A DNA stretch of 33,556 bases from a virus: the IMG/VR virus record IMGVR_UViG_3300034101_000883, positions 1-33,556 of that record. One strand, 5' to 3'. A model generated the notes under the pieces. The model searched no databases and had not been told where the DNA came from. It was given only the letters and a program-made list of their open reading frames with translations. Within the stretch, counting starts at the first letter, position 1, and the number at the start of each line of letters is the position of its first letter. Shown in pieces: positions 18,811-27,161 of the stretch. The translations under genes were made by a program, and so were the position numbers.

Positions 18811-20925
18811 TTAAAAATACAAGCCCATGTCTTGATTACTATAGGCTAAACCAGTTCCAAAACCAGAACTACCTAGAGGAGTTTGGCTAAATAATGCTCG
18901 TGCGCCACCACTGAGTAGCCCCCCTATAGCATTGCCAAACATTGCATTAGGATTACCTGCCGCAATCAATCCTTGAGCCGCTAAGTTTCTTGTTGCATCA
19001 GCACTTGTAGCCAAACCAGCACTTAATCTAGCACCGCCGAGTCCCAATTCACCGACTCTTGCACCCGCTTGAGCCGCTTCTTTACCAAGTTGTGCGCCCA
19101 TTGTGAAGGGTTGTTGACCCAAAGCCTCAAGCCCTTGAACTTGTCCAGAAGCAGTCGTATAAGGCGCATAAGCCGCTTGTTGACCACCATAGTACTGGCC
19201 CATTGTTTGAGCACCTTGACCAAGTAATCCCGCACCAAATTGAATTTGTTGTTGACCCGCTTGTTGAGCATTAGCCGCCAATTGAGCCTCTTGCATTGCA
19301 CGAGCGTTATACAGAGCCTGTAACTCAGGAGTTGTAGCACCATAAGAGCCACCTTGGGCAACAGAAAGACCCGAACGACCTTGCTGTTGTAGTCTGTTTT
19401 GCAAGTTAGCCAACTCTAACTCTCTGCCTGGTTGCAACAAAGCCAACTGTTGATTCAAGTAATTCTGAGCAACTTGTTGAGGACTTTGAGCCAAGTACTG
19501 ATTACCAAGGTTAAACAGAGATTGAGCGCCTGTTTGCAAAGGAGCAAATTGTGCTTGAGCCTGTTCTGCCTGAGTCAATCCTTGGTTCTGTAAAGCAACC
19601 AATCTATCTTGTTGGGCTTTAGCTTCAGGCGTTAAGGTATACCCTGCGCTAACCAATTGACCAGTTGTAGGATCAACTTTGAACTCAGAAGTGCCAAATC
19701 TAGTTGTCATTCCAACAGGACGGAACTGTGCGGCTTGTTTAGCGGCAGCAGTCTCAGCATCAATCATTGCTTGCGCTCTTTGAGCCGCTTCTTTTGATTG
19801 TTGCATTTGAAGCAAGTTGCCAAAAGTTCCTAAACCACCAGAAATAAGATTGTTTAATCCACCAGTCACAGCACCTCCCAAAGCACCACCTAAAGATGAT
19901 AAAGCACCAGAAGCCAAAGCACCACCAATAGTACCTGCGCCTGGTATTGCAGAACTTAAAAGGCCACCAGCAGTCGAGGCTACAGCGGGAGCGACAGTAG
20001 AAGCTACTGTGGGAGCAACGGCAGACGCAGCAGCAGGTGCAACTGTAGAAGCAACAACCTCTGGTGCAACAGAAGCAACAGCGGGGGCAACAGAAGGTGC
20101 AACAGCCGCTACTTCTGGGGCTACTGCGGCGAGACTAGGAGCCGCACTTGAGAGTAAACCACCCGTACCTGCCGCCGCAAACTCTGCCGCTGGCAATCCT
20201 AATGCGGCTGCCTCTGTAGCTGTTAAACCTAATCCTGCGGCTTCTGTGGCTGTTAAACCTAATTCTGCGGCTGTTAAACCTGAAGCACCTGCACTGCCAG
20301 CTCCTGTAGCACCAGCTCCAAACAAACTTTCAGCTCCATAAGCACCCAATGCAAGAGCACCGATAGGGATTGCCGCTTTTACAATAGGATCACGGCTTGA
20401 TGCACCTTGGGTAAAGAAAGTAGGATTACCTTGAGCATCAAACTGAACACCATAACCAGTATTACCCTTACCCTCGTAAGTTCCACCAAAGAACTCACCT
20501 GTTTGTCGTGTTGTGTAAGTGTTAGGAACTGCTTGACCAGTTACCTTATTGCCATAGGTTTGCTCAGTTACAGTCTGATAAATTGGGTCACCCCAATCCT
20601 CATAACCAACTATCTTTTGAACTTCTTGGGTTATTGGGCCAAACTGACTAATATCTGTAATTCCTGTTTCAGCAAGAATTCGAGCCATGTCCTTAGTAGC
20701 TTGATCAGCACCAACACCACCTGACCATTGAGATGTGTTGCTTCTGGCTTGGATTTGTTTTACCAAGTTATCAATGATTGTTGCTTTATCTGTAGCCATA
20801 GTAGGTTGCTTTGCCATAGAAGGTTGCTGAACAACAGGTGGCGGAGCAAGCATTTGCTGAATACTAGGCTGTAAACCTGTGTCCTCAAAGTCCATCAGGA
20901 AATTGTTTTCTCTTATTCTTGCCAT
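18811..20925 (-). CDS. Large Ala/Gln-rich ejection-type protein with repeats
   Basis: 704 residues. A polar N-terminus (residues 1-185) leads to two low-complexity blocks: LGLT-AAELG/ATEAAG-like repeats (about 215-250), then Ala-Pro-Val repeats of the VAPEV/ASTVAP type (about 262-325). The middle has Gly/Ala hydrophobic stretches. The C-terminal half is Gln-rich (AQAQFAPLQTG; QNLNQQLALLQPG-like). This resembles internal virion proteins that interact with membranes and DNA. The repeats also show in the DNA at about 19970-20310. Confidence 0.65.
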   Translation of the reverse strand: MARIRENNFLMDFEDTGLQPSIQQMLAPPPVVQQPSMAKQPTMATDKATIIDNLVKQIQARSNTSQWSGGVGADQATKDMARILAETGITDISQFGPITQEVQKIVGYEDWGDPIYQTVTEQTYGNKVTGQAVPNTYTTRQTGEFFGGTYEGKGNTGYGVQFDAQGNPTFFTQGASSRDPIVKAAIPIGALALGAYGAESLFGAGATGAGSAGASGLTAAELGLTATEAAGLGLTATEAAALGLPAAEFAAAGTGGLLSSAAPSLAAVAPEVAAVAPSVAPAVASVAPEVVASTVAPAAASAVAPTVASTVAPAVASTAGGLLSSAIPGAGTIGGALASGALSSLGGALGGAVTGGLNNLISGGLGTFGNLLQMQQSKEAAQRAQAMIDAETAAAKQAAQFRPVGMTTRFGTSEFKVDPTTGQLVSAGYTLTPEAKAQQDRLVALQNQGLTQAEQAQAQFAPLQTGAQSLFNLGNQYLAQSPQQVAQNYLNQQLALLQPGRELELANLQNRLQQQGRSGLSVAQGGSYGATTPELQALYNARAMQEAQLAANAQQAGQQQIQFGAGLLGQGAQTMGQYYGGQQAAYAPYTTASGQVQGLEALGQQPFTMGAQLGKEAAQAGARVGELGLGGARLSAGLATSADATRNLAAQGLIAAGNPNAMFGNAIGGLLSGGARALFSQTPLGSSGFGTGLAYSNQDMGLYF

Positions 20926-20962
20926 AATTCTTACTCCACTTTAGGGATTTGTGCTTTTCAAC

Positions 20963-21256
20963 TTACCAAGGTGTACCAGTAGCCTTTACAGGGTTCTTCT
21001 TCAATTCAATCTGAGCCGCCAAAGCAGACTCAGTCGATTCCTTGTCAACAGATTCCCACACCCAATTAAGGACTGTGGCTTCTGTGAGGTTTGCATAAGG
21101 AATTGTAGGAGTGCCTTCAGCCCATGAGACTGTTGCGTAGGCAGAGGCAGAGTGTTCTCCATCTACTGCTGTGCAAGTCCAATGGGCACAGTTTACATAA
21201 CCAGTTGCTACTGTGCTATCCAATGTTGGTACTGACCAGTTGTAAGTAATAGACAT
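20963..21256 (-). CDS. Conserved phage protein next to the tail fibre
   Basis: 97 residues: YNWSVPTLDSTVATGYVNCA, HWTCTAVDGEHSASAYATVS, YANLTEATVLNWVWESVDK, ending KNPVKATGTPW. This is a recognisable small phage family found by tail-fibre genes. The beta-rich fold and the closing helix suggest a structural or assembly role. It lies 12 bases after the fibre gene. Confidence 0.8.
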   Translation of the reverse strand: MSITYNWSVPTLDSTVATGYVNCAHWTCTAVDGEHSASAYATVSWAEGTPTIPYANLTEATVLNWVWESVDKESTESALAAQIELKKNPVKATGTPW

Positions 21257-21267
21257 GATGTTTTCCT

Positions 21268-23046
21268 TTAGTTAGATTCGAGTTGAGCGACACGCTGACG
21301 CAATGATTGAATTTCCTTGACCAACATTGGCACAAGTTTGGAGTAGTCCACTCCCATCATTTGTTCTGTGTCTTCAGGCTGATGTACTGCCTCTGGTGCA
21401 ACAGTTACAAGCTCTTGAGCAACAAAACCATAACGCTGATGTGAGTTATCAGACTTCCAATCAAATTTACGAACTTGCAAAGCATCAATCAATGTGGATG
21501 CAGAGTCAGCGTCAGTAATGTTTTCTTTTAGGCGTTGGTCAGAAGTGGTGTTGAACAAAACAGCAGTAGTGCCTGATTGACCAATAGAACCAATAATGGA
21601 GTTGTCATAAGAAAAAAGTGCATAACTAAAACCACTACTAGCACCATTGGGGTGTCCTATGTTTATTGTTGAACCAGTACCTGAATTATTTTGTACTTGG
21701 AAACCTGCTCCAACACTTCCTGTTGCCGCACTCGTAGTCCCCACCAGCAAGTTACCGCTTGAGTCTATACGAGCGGCTTCATTGTTTACGTTTGAACTTG
21801 ATGTTGTATTAAACGCAAGATAGCCACCATAGTCTGAACCGCCAGATTGGTAACCCGCAATAATTCTTGCACGATTGTTTGTTCCTACACCGCCAGTTGA
21901 GCGTAGTGTTGTTTCAACTGTAGTAGAAGACCCTTCAAGCGTAAATCTGCCAACAGCAGAAGTTGCACCAACTAACAAATTCCCACTAGCATCCAATGAC
22001 ATTGCCTGAGTAAAGGTAATGTTAGCCCCTGCTGTGCCTGATGGGGCTGTGTTCCACTTAAATGCGCCAGCACCTTGCTCAATATAAGAAGCAAAACCAG
22101 TACCAATGTAATACCAAGTACCACCAACATTACGAGCATTTTTAGACCACCAACCAGCACCAGTAGAGTCTTGTGAAAATAAAGAAATGTTGCTGACTTG
22201 AAGTGCTTTAAAAGAACTATCCCAAGCACTAGGAGTAACTCCCAAGCCTAGATTGCCTGATGAGTCAAGGCGTAAACGCTCTGAGCCATTGGTATAAAAA
22301 GTTAAAGGATATGCGCCATTAGAAGACAGATAAGCAGTTCCTGATGCAAGTGCGCCAATTTCAATAGTGTTTACGCTATTATCAATTTGATGGAATACCT
22401 GATTTGCATTTGCTCCAACACTCGTTCTGGAAACAGCACCACTTGAACCCAATACATGAAGTTTCTGAGCAGGGCTACTTGTACCAATACCCAGACCTGT
22501 GCTGTTTAGGCGCATTTGTTCTGTGTTGTTATTAGCAAAAATTACTCCATCACCACCTGCATTTCCAAATGCAACGATGTCGCCTTTAGTTCCAGATAAA
22601 ACTGTACCCGCAGAACCATCTGTGTATCCAGCAATAGGAAGATTTAAAGAACTTGAACTACGTTGTGCATAAAAACGACCTGACGCATAAATGTTTGTGC
22701 CGCCAAAAAAGTTAGTCCCATCAAAAGTAAGCGCAGAACCGCTTGTAACAACCTTAGAGCCGTTTAAATACGCTACTCCGTTAGCAGTACCTCCAGAGAG
22801 GGTTACAGCACCAGAAGCCGCTAAAGTCGTGAAAGCACCAGTAGATGCAGTAGTCGCACCAATGGTTGTATCGTTGATAGTTCCACCAGTTATCGCAGCA
22901 GAAGCATTGTCTGTCTTCGTAGCAATAGCAGTAGCAATGTTATTGAACTCAGTATCAATCTCAGTACCACGAACAATCTTGAGTGGATCACCAGGTGTTA
23001 GATTGTCTTTAGTTGCAAAGTTAGTGCTTTTTGTGTAATTTGACAA
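21268..23046 (-). CDS. Tail fibre with C-terminal S74 chaperone
   Basis: 592 residues. The N-terminus (YTKSTNFATKDNLTPGDPLK) is a common fibre attachment head. Beta-repeat modules follow, such as DSSGNLLVGTTSA (several copies). From about residue 502 the S74 intramolecular chaperone begins (SDQRLKENITDADSASTLID), with the Ser502/Lys507 dyad, GFVAQELVTVAPEAV and a terminal coiled coil. In this family the chaperone helps trimer folding, then cuts itself off, releasing about 91 residues. The fibre should bind the host surface. Confidence 0.93.
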   Translation of the reverse strand: MSNYTKSTNFATKDNLTPGDPLKIVRGTEIDTEFNNIATAIATKTDNASAAITGGTINDTTIGATTASTGAFTTLAASGAVTLSGGTANGVAYLNGSKVVTSGSALTFDGTNFFGGTNIYASGRFYAQRSSSSLNLPIAGYTDGSAGTVLSGTKGDIVAFGNAGGDGVIFANNNTEQMRLNSTGLGIGTSSPAQKLHVLGSSGAVSRTSVGANANQVFHQIDNSVNTIEIGALASGTAYLSSNGAYPLTFYTNGSERLRLDSSGNLGLGVTPSAWDSSFKALQVSNISLFSQDSTGAGWWSKNARNVGGTWYYIGTGFASYIEQGAGAFKWNTAPSGTAGANITFTQAMSLDASGNLLVGATSAVGRFTLEGSSTTVETTLRSTGGVGTNNRARIIAGYQSGGSDYGGYLAFNTTSSSNVNNEAARIDSSGNLLVGTTSAATGSVGAGFQVQNNSGTGSTINIGHPNGASSGFSYALFSYDNSIIGSIGQSGTTAVLFNTTSDQRLKENITDADSASTLIDALQVRKFDWKSDNSHQRYGFVAQELVTVAPEAVHQPEDTEQMMGVDYSKLVPMLVKEIQSLRQRVAQLESN

Positions 23047-23074
23047 GATTATTCTCCTTGTGTGAGTTTAATAC

Positions 23075-24619
23075 TCACGAAATTTTGCCATTCTTAGATT
23101 GAATCTCAATCTTCTGAATTGATAATTGAGTGCCGTTAATTGTAGTTTCGTAACCAGTTTGAACAATCTTTCCCATACCAGAAGCATTCACATCCAATGT
23201 TCTGATAAGCACACCACTTGAATACTGAGCAACCCCATATTCAGCTATTCCATACTCGGAAATAGATTGTGTAGCAATGTTGGCGTTTGCAGACAGATAA
23301 TTGGCGGCGAAGTCAAATCCCCACTTGATCGTCACAGTTTGGTTTGAGCCACCAATAATGATTGTCTTAATCCTCTTAAGAACAGAGATCTGATTCTCAT
23401 TGCCTAAATCAGCATGGTTGGTGTAGTACGCCATCCGATAAGTAGATGTGCTATCTAAGTAACCATCATACTTACCAATGTATCCAGTCTTACCAATGTA
23501 TAAATCACCATTTCTAAGCGAATACAAAGACTTAGGAGTGATGGAATCCCACTTGGTTACTCTGTTAGACCCATCTTGCAATTGCATCTTTGTATCAAAA
23601 CAATAGACTTGTGCTGAAGTAGGCAAAACCAACAGATAAAAAGCATTCTTCTCTGAGTAAACAGACTTCAAATTAGCCAATGTCTCAAAAGCCAAAGACC
23701 CAATTAAATCAGAACGAACATTCTTAGATATGTCTCTCAAAGGAGCAGACTTCTCTTGGATAGTCCTCATCAATGAACGAACACCAGAGTCTGACAAGAA
23801 AATTACATCAGTACCAATACTCTGAATAGAGTCTCTAGCAATACATCCAATAGAACCTACTGTGTCACTTATCTGGAGCGTTGCAGGGGTTGTTGCACCA
23901 GAGTAAACAAGAATCTGTCGTTTACCAAAGATAAACAAGAAATCATTGTGTGCCGCCAATCCCATGATCTCATCAGAACCATTAGGCCATACACGAGACA
24001 CATCTAAAGTACCAGTAGTACCACCCCCCCATACATGACCTGCAATCAGATCAGAGAAAGTAATCGTTACTTTGTTAGTAGATGTATTGGCAACCCACAA
24101 ACGACCAAAAGCAGAAATACAGATGTTTGCTTGAGGAACAGTACCTACATAACCAGTCTTCTCAGAAACTCTGCGATAAGTGGTAGTACTCACCGCTGGG
24201 TCGTAAATCAATGGATCGTGTCCAGCTTGGAAGAAATAAGTGATTCCATTCAAAGAAGCACAATGCCAGTTACTAGCACTAATGGTAGGAGCAGAACCAC
24301 CACCACCATAGGTCAACTCAGTTACAGCATTGGAAGTACCAAGTTTGAACAACTTATTGTTGCCAGCAAACAACACAGTCAATGTGCCATCAATCTGCAC
24401 TAACTCATGGATAACAGTTACATCGTTAGACCCAAGGTTCCCAGATGAAGAATTAACCAATGTATAACCCTTGCGAGCACCAATACGTCCATACTGGTCA
24501 ATCACGCAATTAGAAGCAACCAAAGCAAAGCCAGAAGACAAATCCAATGGAGAGTCTTGCGTATTCAGACCATAAAAGCCTGGTGCGCTTACACTGTTAC
24601 TTTGTAGTGGAGCTGCCAT
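23075..24619 (-). CDS. Tail tubular protein B-like nozzle
   Basis: 514 residues. The start GFYGLNTQDSPLDLSSGFAL and NCVIDQYGRIGARKGYTLV are typical of podovirus tail tubular protein B (nozzle) and P22 gp10-like relatives. A long beta-rich body follows with repeated FLFIFGK..., YCFDTKMQ, and a C-terminal SEYGIAEYGVAQYSSG segment. It would close the short tail below the adaptor. Position after the adaptor gene (one-base overlap) supports this. Confidence 0.8.
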   Translation of the reverse strand: MAAPLQSNSVSAPGFYGLNTQDSPLDLSSGFALVASNCVIDQYGRIGARKGYTLVNSSSGNLGSNDVTVIHELVQIDGTLTVLFAGNNKLFKLGTSNAVTELTYGGGGSAPTISASNWHCASLNGITYFFQAGHDPLIYDPAVSTTTYRRVSEKTGYVGTVPQANICISAFGRLWVANTSTNKVTITFSDLIAGHVWGGGTTGTLDVSRVWPNGSDEIMGLAAHNDFLFIFGKRQILVYSGATTPATLQISDTVGSIGCIARDSIQSIGTDVIFLSDSGVRSLMRTIQEKSAPLRDISKNVRSDLIGSLAFETLANLKSVYSEKNAFYLLVLPTSAQVYCFDTKMQLQDGSNRVTKWDSITPKSLYSLRNGDLYIGKTGYIGKYDGYLDSTSTYRMAYYTNHADLGNENQISVLKRIKTIIIGGSNQTVTIKWGFDFAANYLSANANIATQSISEYGIAEYGVAQYSSGVLIRTLDVNASGMGKIVQTGYETTINGTQLSIQKIEIQSKNGKIS

Positions 24620-25266
24620 TACACTGCCTCAAATACTTGTTCTTCAGGATAACGTGTGCTCTCTGTTGCAATGGCATCAGACAACATACCTCTAAAGAGC
24701 GCATAAGCCTCAGAAGAGCTAGTACCACCATCTTCACCACGCTCAATCAAAGCACGTGCATAAGCACTCTGAGTCACCAAATAATCTAAAACCTTGACAG
24801 AAGTGCCATCAGAAGTCAAAGCCGCTTGTGGAATGATCACATCAAACAAAATAGTGAAGACACCATTAGGAATTGGATACAAGTCAATCTTTGTATCACC
24901 ACTGCCATCTACACCATTAAAACAGTACTCAGATGGGATTCCTTGAACTGGAGTCACAAAGTTCAACTTGCGATTCATACTGGTAAAAGGAATGTCATCC
25001 ATCACAACATTGCTAGTTGTATTCAAGGAGTCCATTACACGAAACTTCTGACCAGAACCAGTCAAAGAATATGAATGTGTGCCACCAGTAGTAGTTACTG
25101 TGATGGTTTGAGACAAGCAATTCCAAGTGTAGGAATCTTCAATTTGTCGCTTGGCATCATTGACAAACTTGCCAATCAAAGCAGAATATGTTGTCTCTGA
25201 AACAGTAGAAACATTAGTCTCACGCAAACGAGTGAGTACATCATTGACAAGCTCTAAGTAGGTCAT
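24619..25266 (-). CDS. Tail tubular protein A-like adaptor
   Basis: 215 residues. The N-terminal helices MTYLELVNDVLTRLRETNVS and YSALIGKFVNDAKRQIEDSY are typical of the head-tail adaptor (tail tubular protein A / gp4-like). A beta-rich middle and a C-terminal helical domain (AYARALIERGEDGG) follow. It would dock under the portal and hold the nozzle. The start overlaps the upstream gene (ATGA). Confidence 0.85.
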   Translation of the reverse strand: MTYLELVNDVLTRLRETNVSTVSETTYSALIGKFVNDAKRQIEDSYTWNCLSQTITVTTTGGTHSYSLTGSGQKFRVMDSLNTTSNVVMDDIPFTSMNRKLNFVTPVQGIPSEYCFNGVDGSGDTKIDLYPIPNGVFTILFDVIIPQAALTSDGTSVKVLDYLVTQSAYARALIERGEDGGTSSSEAYALFRGMLSDAIATESTRYPEEQVFEAV

Positions 25267-25598
25267 GTTCTTTGCGCTCCTGAAACCTCAAATGTGGCAA
25301 TAAAACTAAAGGCACTTCCAGCTTCAGTCGTAATTTGAATCTTATCGCCTTCTTCTAAAACAATATAAGCATTGCCATCAAATTGAAGGTATGCTTTTGA
25401 AGTAAAGTTGTATTCAGTCAGGATGTCGTAGGAAGTGGCGGCACTTGCATCATTCCACGCCACAGTAATATGCTTTGTAGATCCACCTGTGTTGTGGATG
25501 TACATGACTGTAAATTTGGCGTAGTAACCCGTAGGAACTGTATAAACAGTAGTCAATACTGCCGCAGTAGGGCTAACTCCAACAGATACTGGTCTCAT
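25263..25598 (-). CDS. Small beta-rich structural protein
   Basis: 111 residues, almost all predicted beta strands (TTVYTVPTGYYAKFTVMYIH; QFDGNAYIVLEEGDKIQIT). It resembles small phage head or tail decoration proteins. It is ATGA-coupled to both neighbours within the adaptor cluster. The exact role is unknown. Confidence 0.7.
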   Translation of the reverse strand: MRPVSVGVSPTAAVLTTVYTVPTGYYAKFTVMYIHNTGGSTKHITVAWNDASAATSYDILTEYNFTSKAYLQFDGNAYIVLEEGDKIQITTEAGSAFSFIATFEVSGAQRT

Positions 25599-25885
25599 TT
25601 GTTCCTCTTAGAGATCGCCTTGGCTTTAGCCTTAGCGTCTTCCTTGGACGTTGCGCCCCAAGCTCTAAGAGAAAGTAAAAGTCGGGTAGGCTTTCCATCT
25701 TTCATCTCAGCGCCAGGCATATTGCCCATTCTAGATAAAAAGGAGGCCCTTGCAGGGTTGTCACCTGATGACAATGGTGACCTTAATTTGCCACCAGTTT
25801 CTTTATTATACGATGCTCTTCCCTTGGCATTCAAGCCCCCTTTCGGGTTTTGGCCTTCTTTTCTTTGCCAAGCAGGAGTCTTCAT
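25595..25885 (-). CDS. Basic conserved phage protein
   Basis: 96 residues, strongly basic. TPAWQRKEGQNPKGGLNAKG and RASYNKETGGKLRSP match a familiar small phage family of unknown role, followed by a Lys/Ala-rich end. Basic charge suggests contact with DNA in the capsid or a role at assembly. Coupled by ATGA to the genes on both sides. Confidence 0.75.
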   Translation of the reverse strand: MKTPAWQRKEGQNPKGGLNAKGRASYNKETGGKLRSPLSSGDNPARASFLSRMGNMPGAEMKDGKPTRLLLSLRAWGATSKEDAKAKAKAISKRNK

Positions 25886-26028
25886 TTCTTTTTAGCAGTC
25901 TTAGCTGCTTGCTTGAAGTCCTTTGCAGTAGGAGCACCTTTAGAACCAACCTTACGCATCTTTTCACCAGAACCAGCCTTTATGCGCTCTCTCTTTTTTG
26001 CAATGTTAGCGTAGAGACCTTGTTTCAT
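25882..26028 (-). CDS. 48-residue Lys-rich protein
   Basis: MKQGLYANIAKKRERIKAGS, followed by GEKMRKVGSKGAPTAKDFKQ, is a pattern seen in many phage and prophage genomes beside head-tail genes. ATGA overlaps at both ends. Very basic and probably disordered; it may bind DNA or RNA. Function not known. Confidence 0.75.
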   Translation of the reverse strand: MKQGLYANIAKKRERIKAGSGEKMRKVGSKGAPTAKDFKQAAKTAKKK

Positions 26029-26177
26029 TTCTTGACCTTCCTAGCCTGAGATAAAGCAATGGCAAGAGCCTGTTTAGGCTTCTTGACAATAGGGCCACCT
26101 TTGCCAGAGTTAAGCGTTCCCGCCTTGAACTCTCGCATGACCTTAGAGATTTTGGCCTCTGCTTTGGTCTTTTTCAT
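26025..26177 (-). CDS. 50-residue basic protein (DUF6496-like)
   Basis: ISKVMREFKAGTLNSGKGGP and KQALAIALSQARK form the short signature of a small widespread phage/bacterial family (DUF6496-like). ATGA overlaps with both neighbours. Very basic. Family link from memory of the motif; function unknown. Confidence 0.75.
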   Translation of the reverse strand: MKKTKAEAKISKVMREFKAGTLNSGKGGPIVKKPKQALAIALSQARKVKK

Positions 26178-26335
26178 TTGCTACGGCCTGATTTCTTCAT
26201 CATATTGGTGGCAGTACGGCTACCACGAACAGGCATAGACTTAGGCTTACCAACAGCAATCATAATGGTTACAGGCATACCTTTAGCCTTCTTAGGTGTC
26301 TTAGAACTGGTCATTTTTGGGGATTTGCCGTACAT
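26174..26335 (-). CDS. 53-residue basic protein heading the adaptor cluster
   Basis: MYGKSPKMTSSKTPKKAKGM and a Met/Arg-rich end make it basic and probably disordered. AAGGTGA lies six bases before the ATG, giving this gene its own ribosome site, whereas the following genes start by ATGA overlap. It therefore looks like the entry point for ribosomes into a coupled chain of seven genes. Confidence 0.65.
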   Translation of the reverse strand: MYGKSPKMTSSKTPKKAKGMPVTIMIAVGKPKSMPVRGSRTATNMMKKSGRSK

Positions 26336-26339
26336 GATT

Positions 26340-26543
26340 TCACCTTACTAGTTTAGTTGCAACAAAAGAAATAATACCGCCAACAACAGAGGCGATAGCC
26401 ATACCTACAAAGAAACCACCTTTAGACTTGTTTGCCATCTCTAAAAGGGCTTTAATATCTTCACGCATTGCATGAACTTCTGTTTGCAAAGCCTGAACTT
26501 GGGCTTCTAATCTGCCAAACTCTCGTGGATCAATATCAGACAT
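26340..26543 (-). CDS. Coiled coil plus membrane span, holin-like
   Basis: 67 residues: an acidic coiled coil (REFGRLEAQVQALQTEVHAM, then REDIKALLEMANK) followed by one membrane span near the C-terminus (FFVGMAIASVVGGIISFVAT). It resembles XhlA-like lysis or membrane-associated proteins. It sits among head-tail genes, not in the lysis set, so it could be a second holin or an antiholin. No direct evidence. Confidence 0.65.
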   Translation of the reverse strand: MSDIDPREFGRLEAQVQALQTEVHAMREDIKALLEMANKSKGGFFVGMAIASVVGGIISFVATKLVR

Positions 26544-26733
26544 TTGCTACTTTCTTTGGTCTACCTAGCTTCTTGACAGGAGTAGGAGGTGATAGAACTA
26601 CTGGTTTTTCAAAGGACTCTTTTTCTTCTCCATCAATTCTGACATATCCTGCATGACCTTTCATGCTGTCAATATCGTGCTGATGAACAAAAGTTACTGT
26701 TTGACCGCTTGCTAAACACCGAAAGGTTGCCAT
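26536..26733 (-). CDS. Small conserved phage protein with AT-hook-like end
   Basis: 65 residues. SGQTVTFVHQHDIDSMKGHA and GYVRID are a pattern I associate with a small phage head-region family. The C-terminal KKLGRPKKVA is a basic AT-hook-like motif. The end overlaps the next gene by eight bases. Function unknown. Confidence 0.7.
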   Translation of the reverse strand: MATFRCLASGQTVTFVHQHDIDSMKGHAGYVRIDGEEKESFEKPVVLSPPTPVKKLGRPKKVANV

Positions 26734-26745
26734 AAAAATCCTTTG

Positions 26746-26770
26746 AAAAAGGGGGTTATTAGCCCCCTTT
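26746..26770 (-). terminator. Terminator after the head-decoration-like gene
   Basis: AAAGGGGG-N7-CCCCCTTT stem with a T run on the leftward strand, four bases past the stop at 26775. The A/T flanks make it workable on both strands. It would lower expression of genes downstream relative to the capsid genes. Confidence 0.75.
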
Positions 26771-26774
26771 AGTT

Positions 26775-27098
26775 TTAGACCATACGGGCTACAACAACAC
26801 GAAGTGTCGAAGAAGCCAAGTCTGCTGTAGATCCAGACTCATTCTGAATACGGAACTTGACTGTGTTTGCTGCAGAAACATAACCTGTTACTGTCAAACC
26901 AACCAAGTCCACACCCAGAGATGCGCCAATTACCATATCACCCAAGGCCACGCCAGGGATTGTGATGTCGTCAGTCTCGCCAGCGCCATCGACCAATGAT
27001 CCAGCGTCCAAAGTAGCACGAACTACCCATGTATCGCTGAAAAGGCCACGGAACTGATCGTTACCTCTACGAACTGTTACTGCTGATGCGGTTGCCAT
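26775..27098 (-). CDS. Probable head decoration or structural protein
   Basis: 107 residues. TVRRGNDQFRGLFSDTWVVR, then a beta-rich, Ala/Gly-rich body ending in LASSTLRVVVARM. It matches a common phage structural type near the capsid gene, often annotated as a decoration or head-fibre protein. Between two terminators, so it forms its own transcription unit by passage or attenuation. Confidence 0.7.
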   Translation of the reverse strand: MATASAVTVRRGNDQFRGLFSDTWVVRATLDAGSLVDGAGETDDITIPGVALGDMVIGASLGVDLVGLTVTGYVSAANTVKFRIQNESGSTADLASSTLRVVVARMV

Positions 27099-27120
27099 AA
27101 TAAAGCTCCTAATTAAGTTT

Positions 27121-27150
27121 AAAAAGTCCCCCCACCATTACGGCAGGGGG
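27121..27150 (-). terminator. Terminator after the capsid gene
   Basis: A nine-pair stem (CCCCCTGCC with GGTGGGGGG, two wobble pairs), five-base loop, then AC and five T. It lies just past the capsid stop and probably limits read-through so that capsid exceeds later products. Confidence 0.7.
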
Positions 27151-27161
27151 CGCAACTGCAA

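Noticed and set aside
19817-20341. Long rightward frame opposite the large ejection-type gene
   Set aside because: It is the reverse reading of the Ala/Pro/Val repeats; no ribosome site and wrong direction for this operon.
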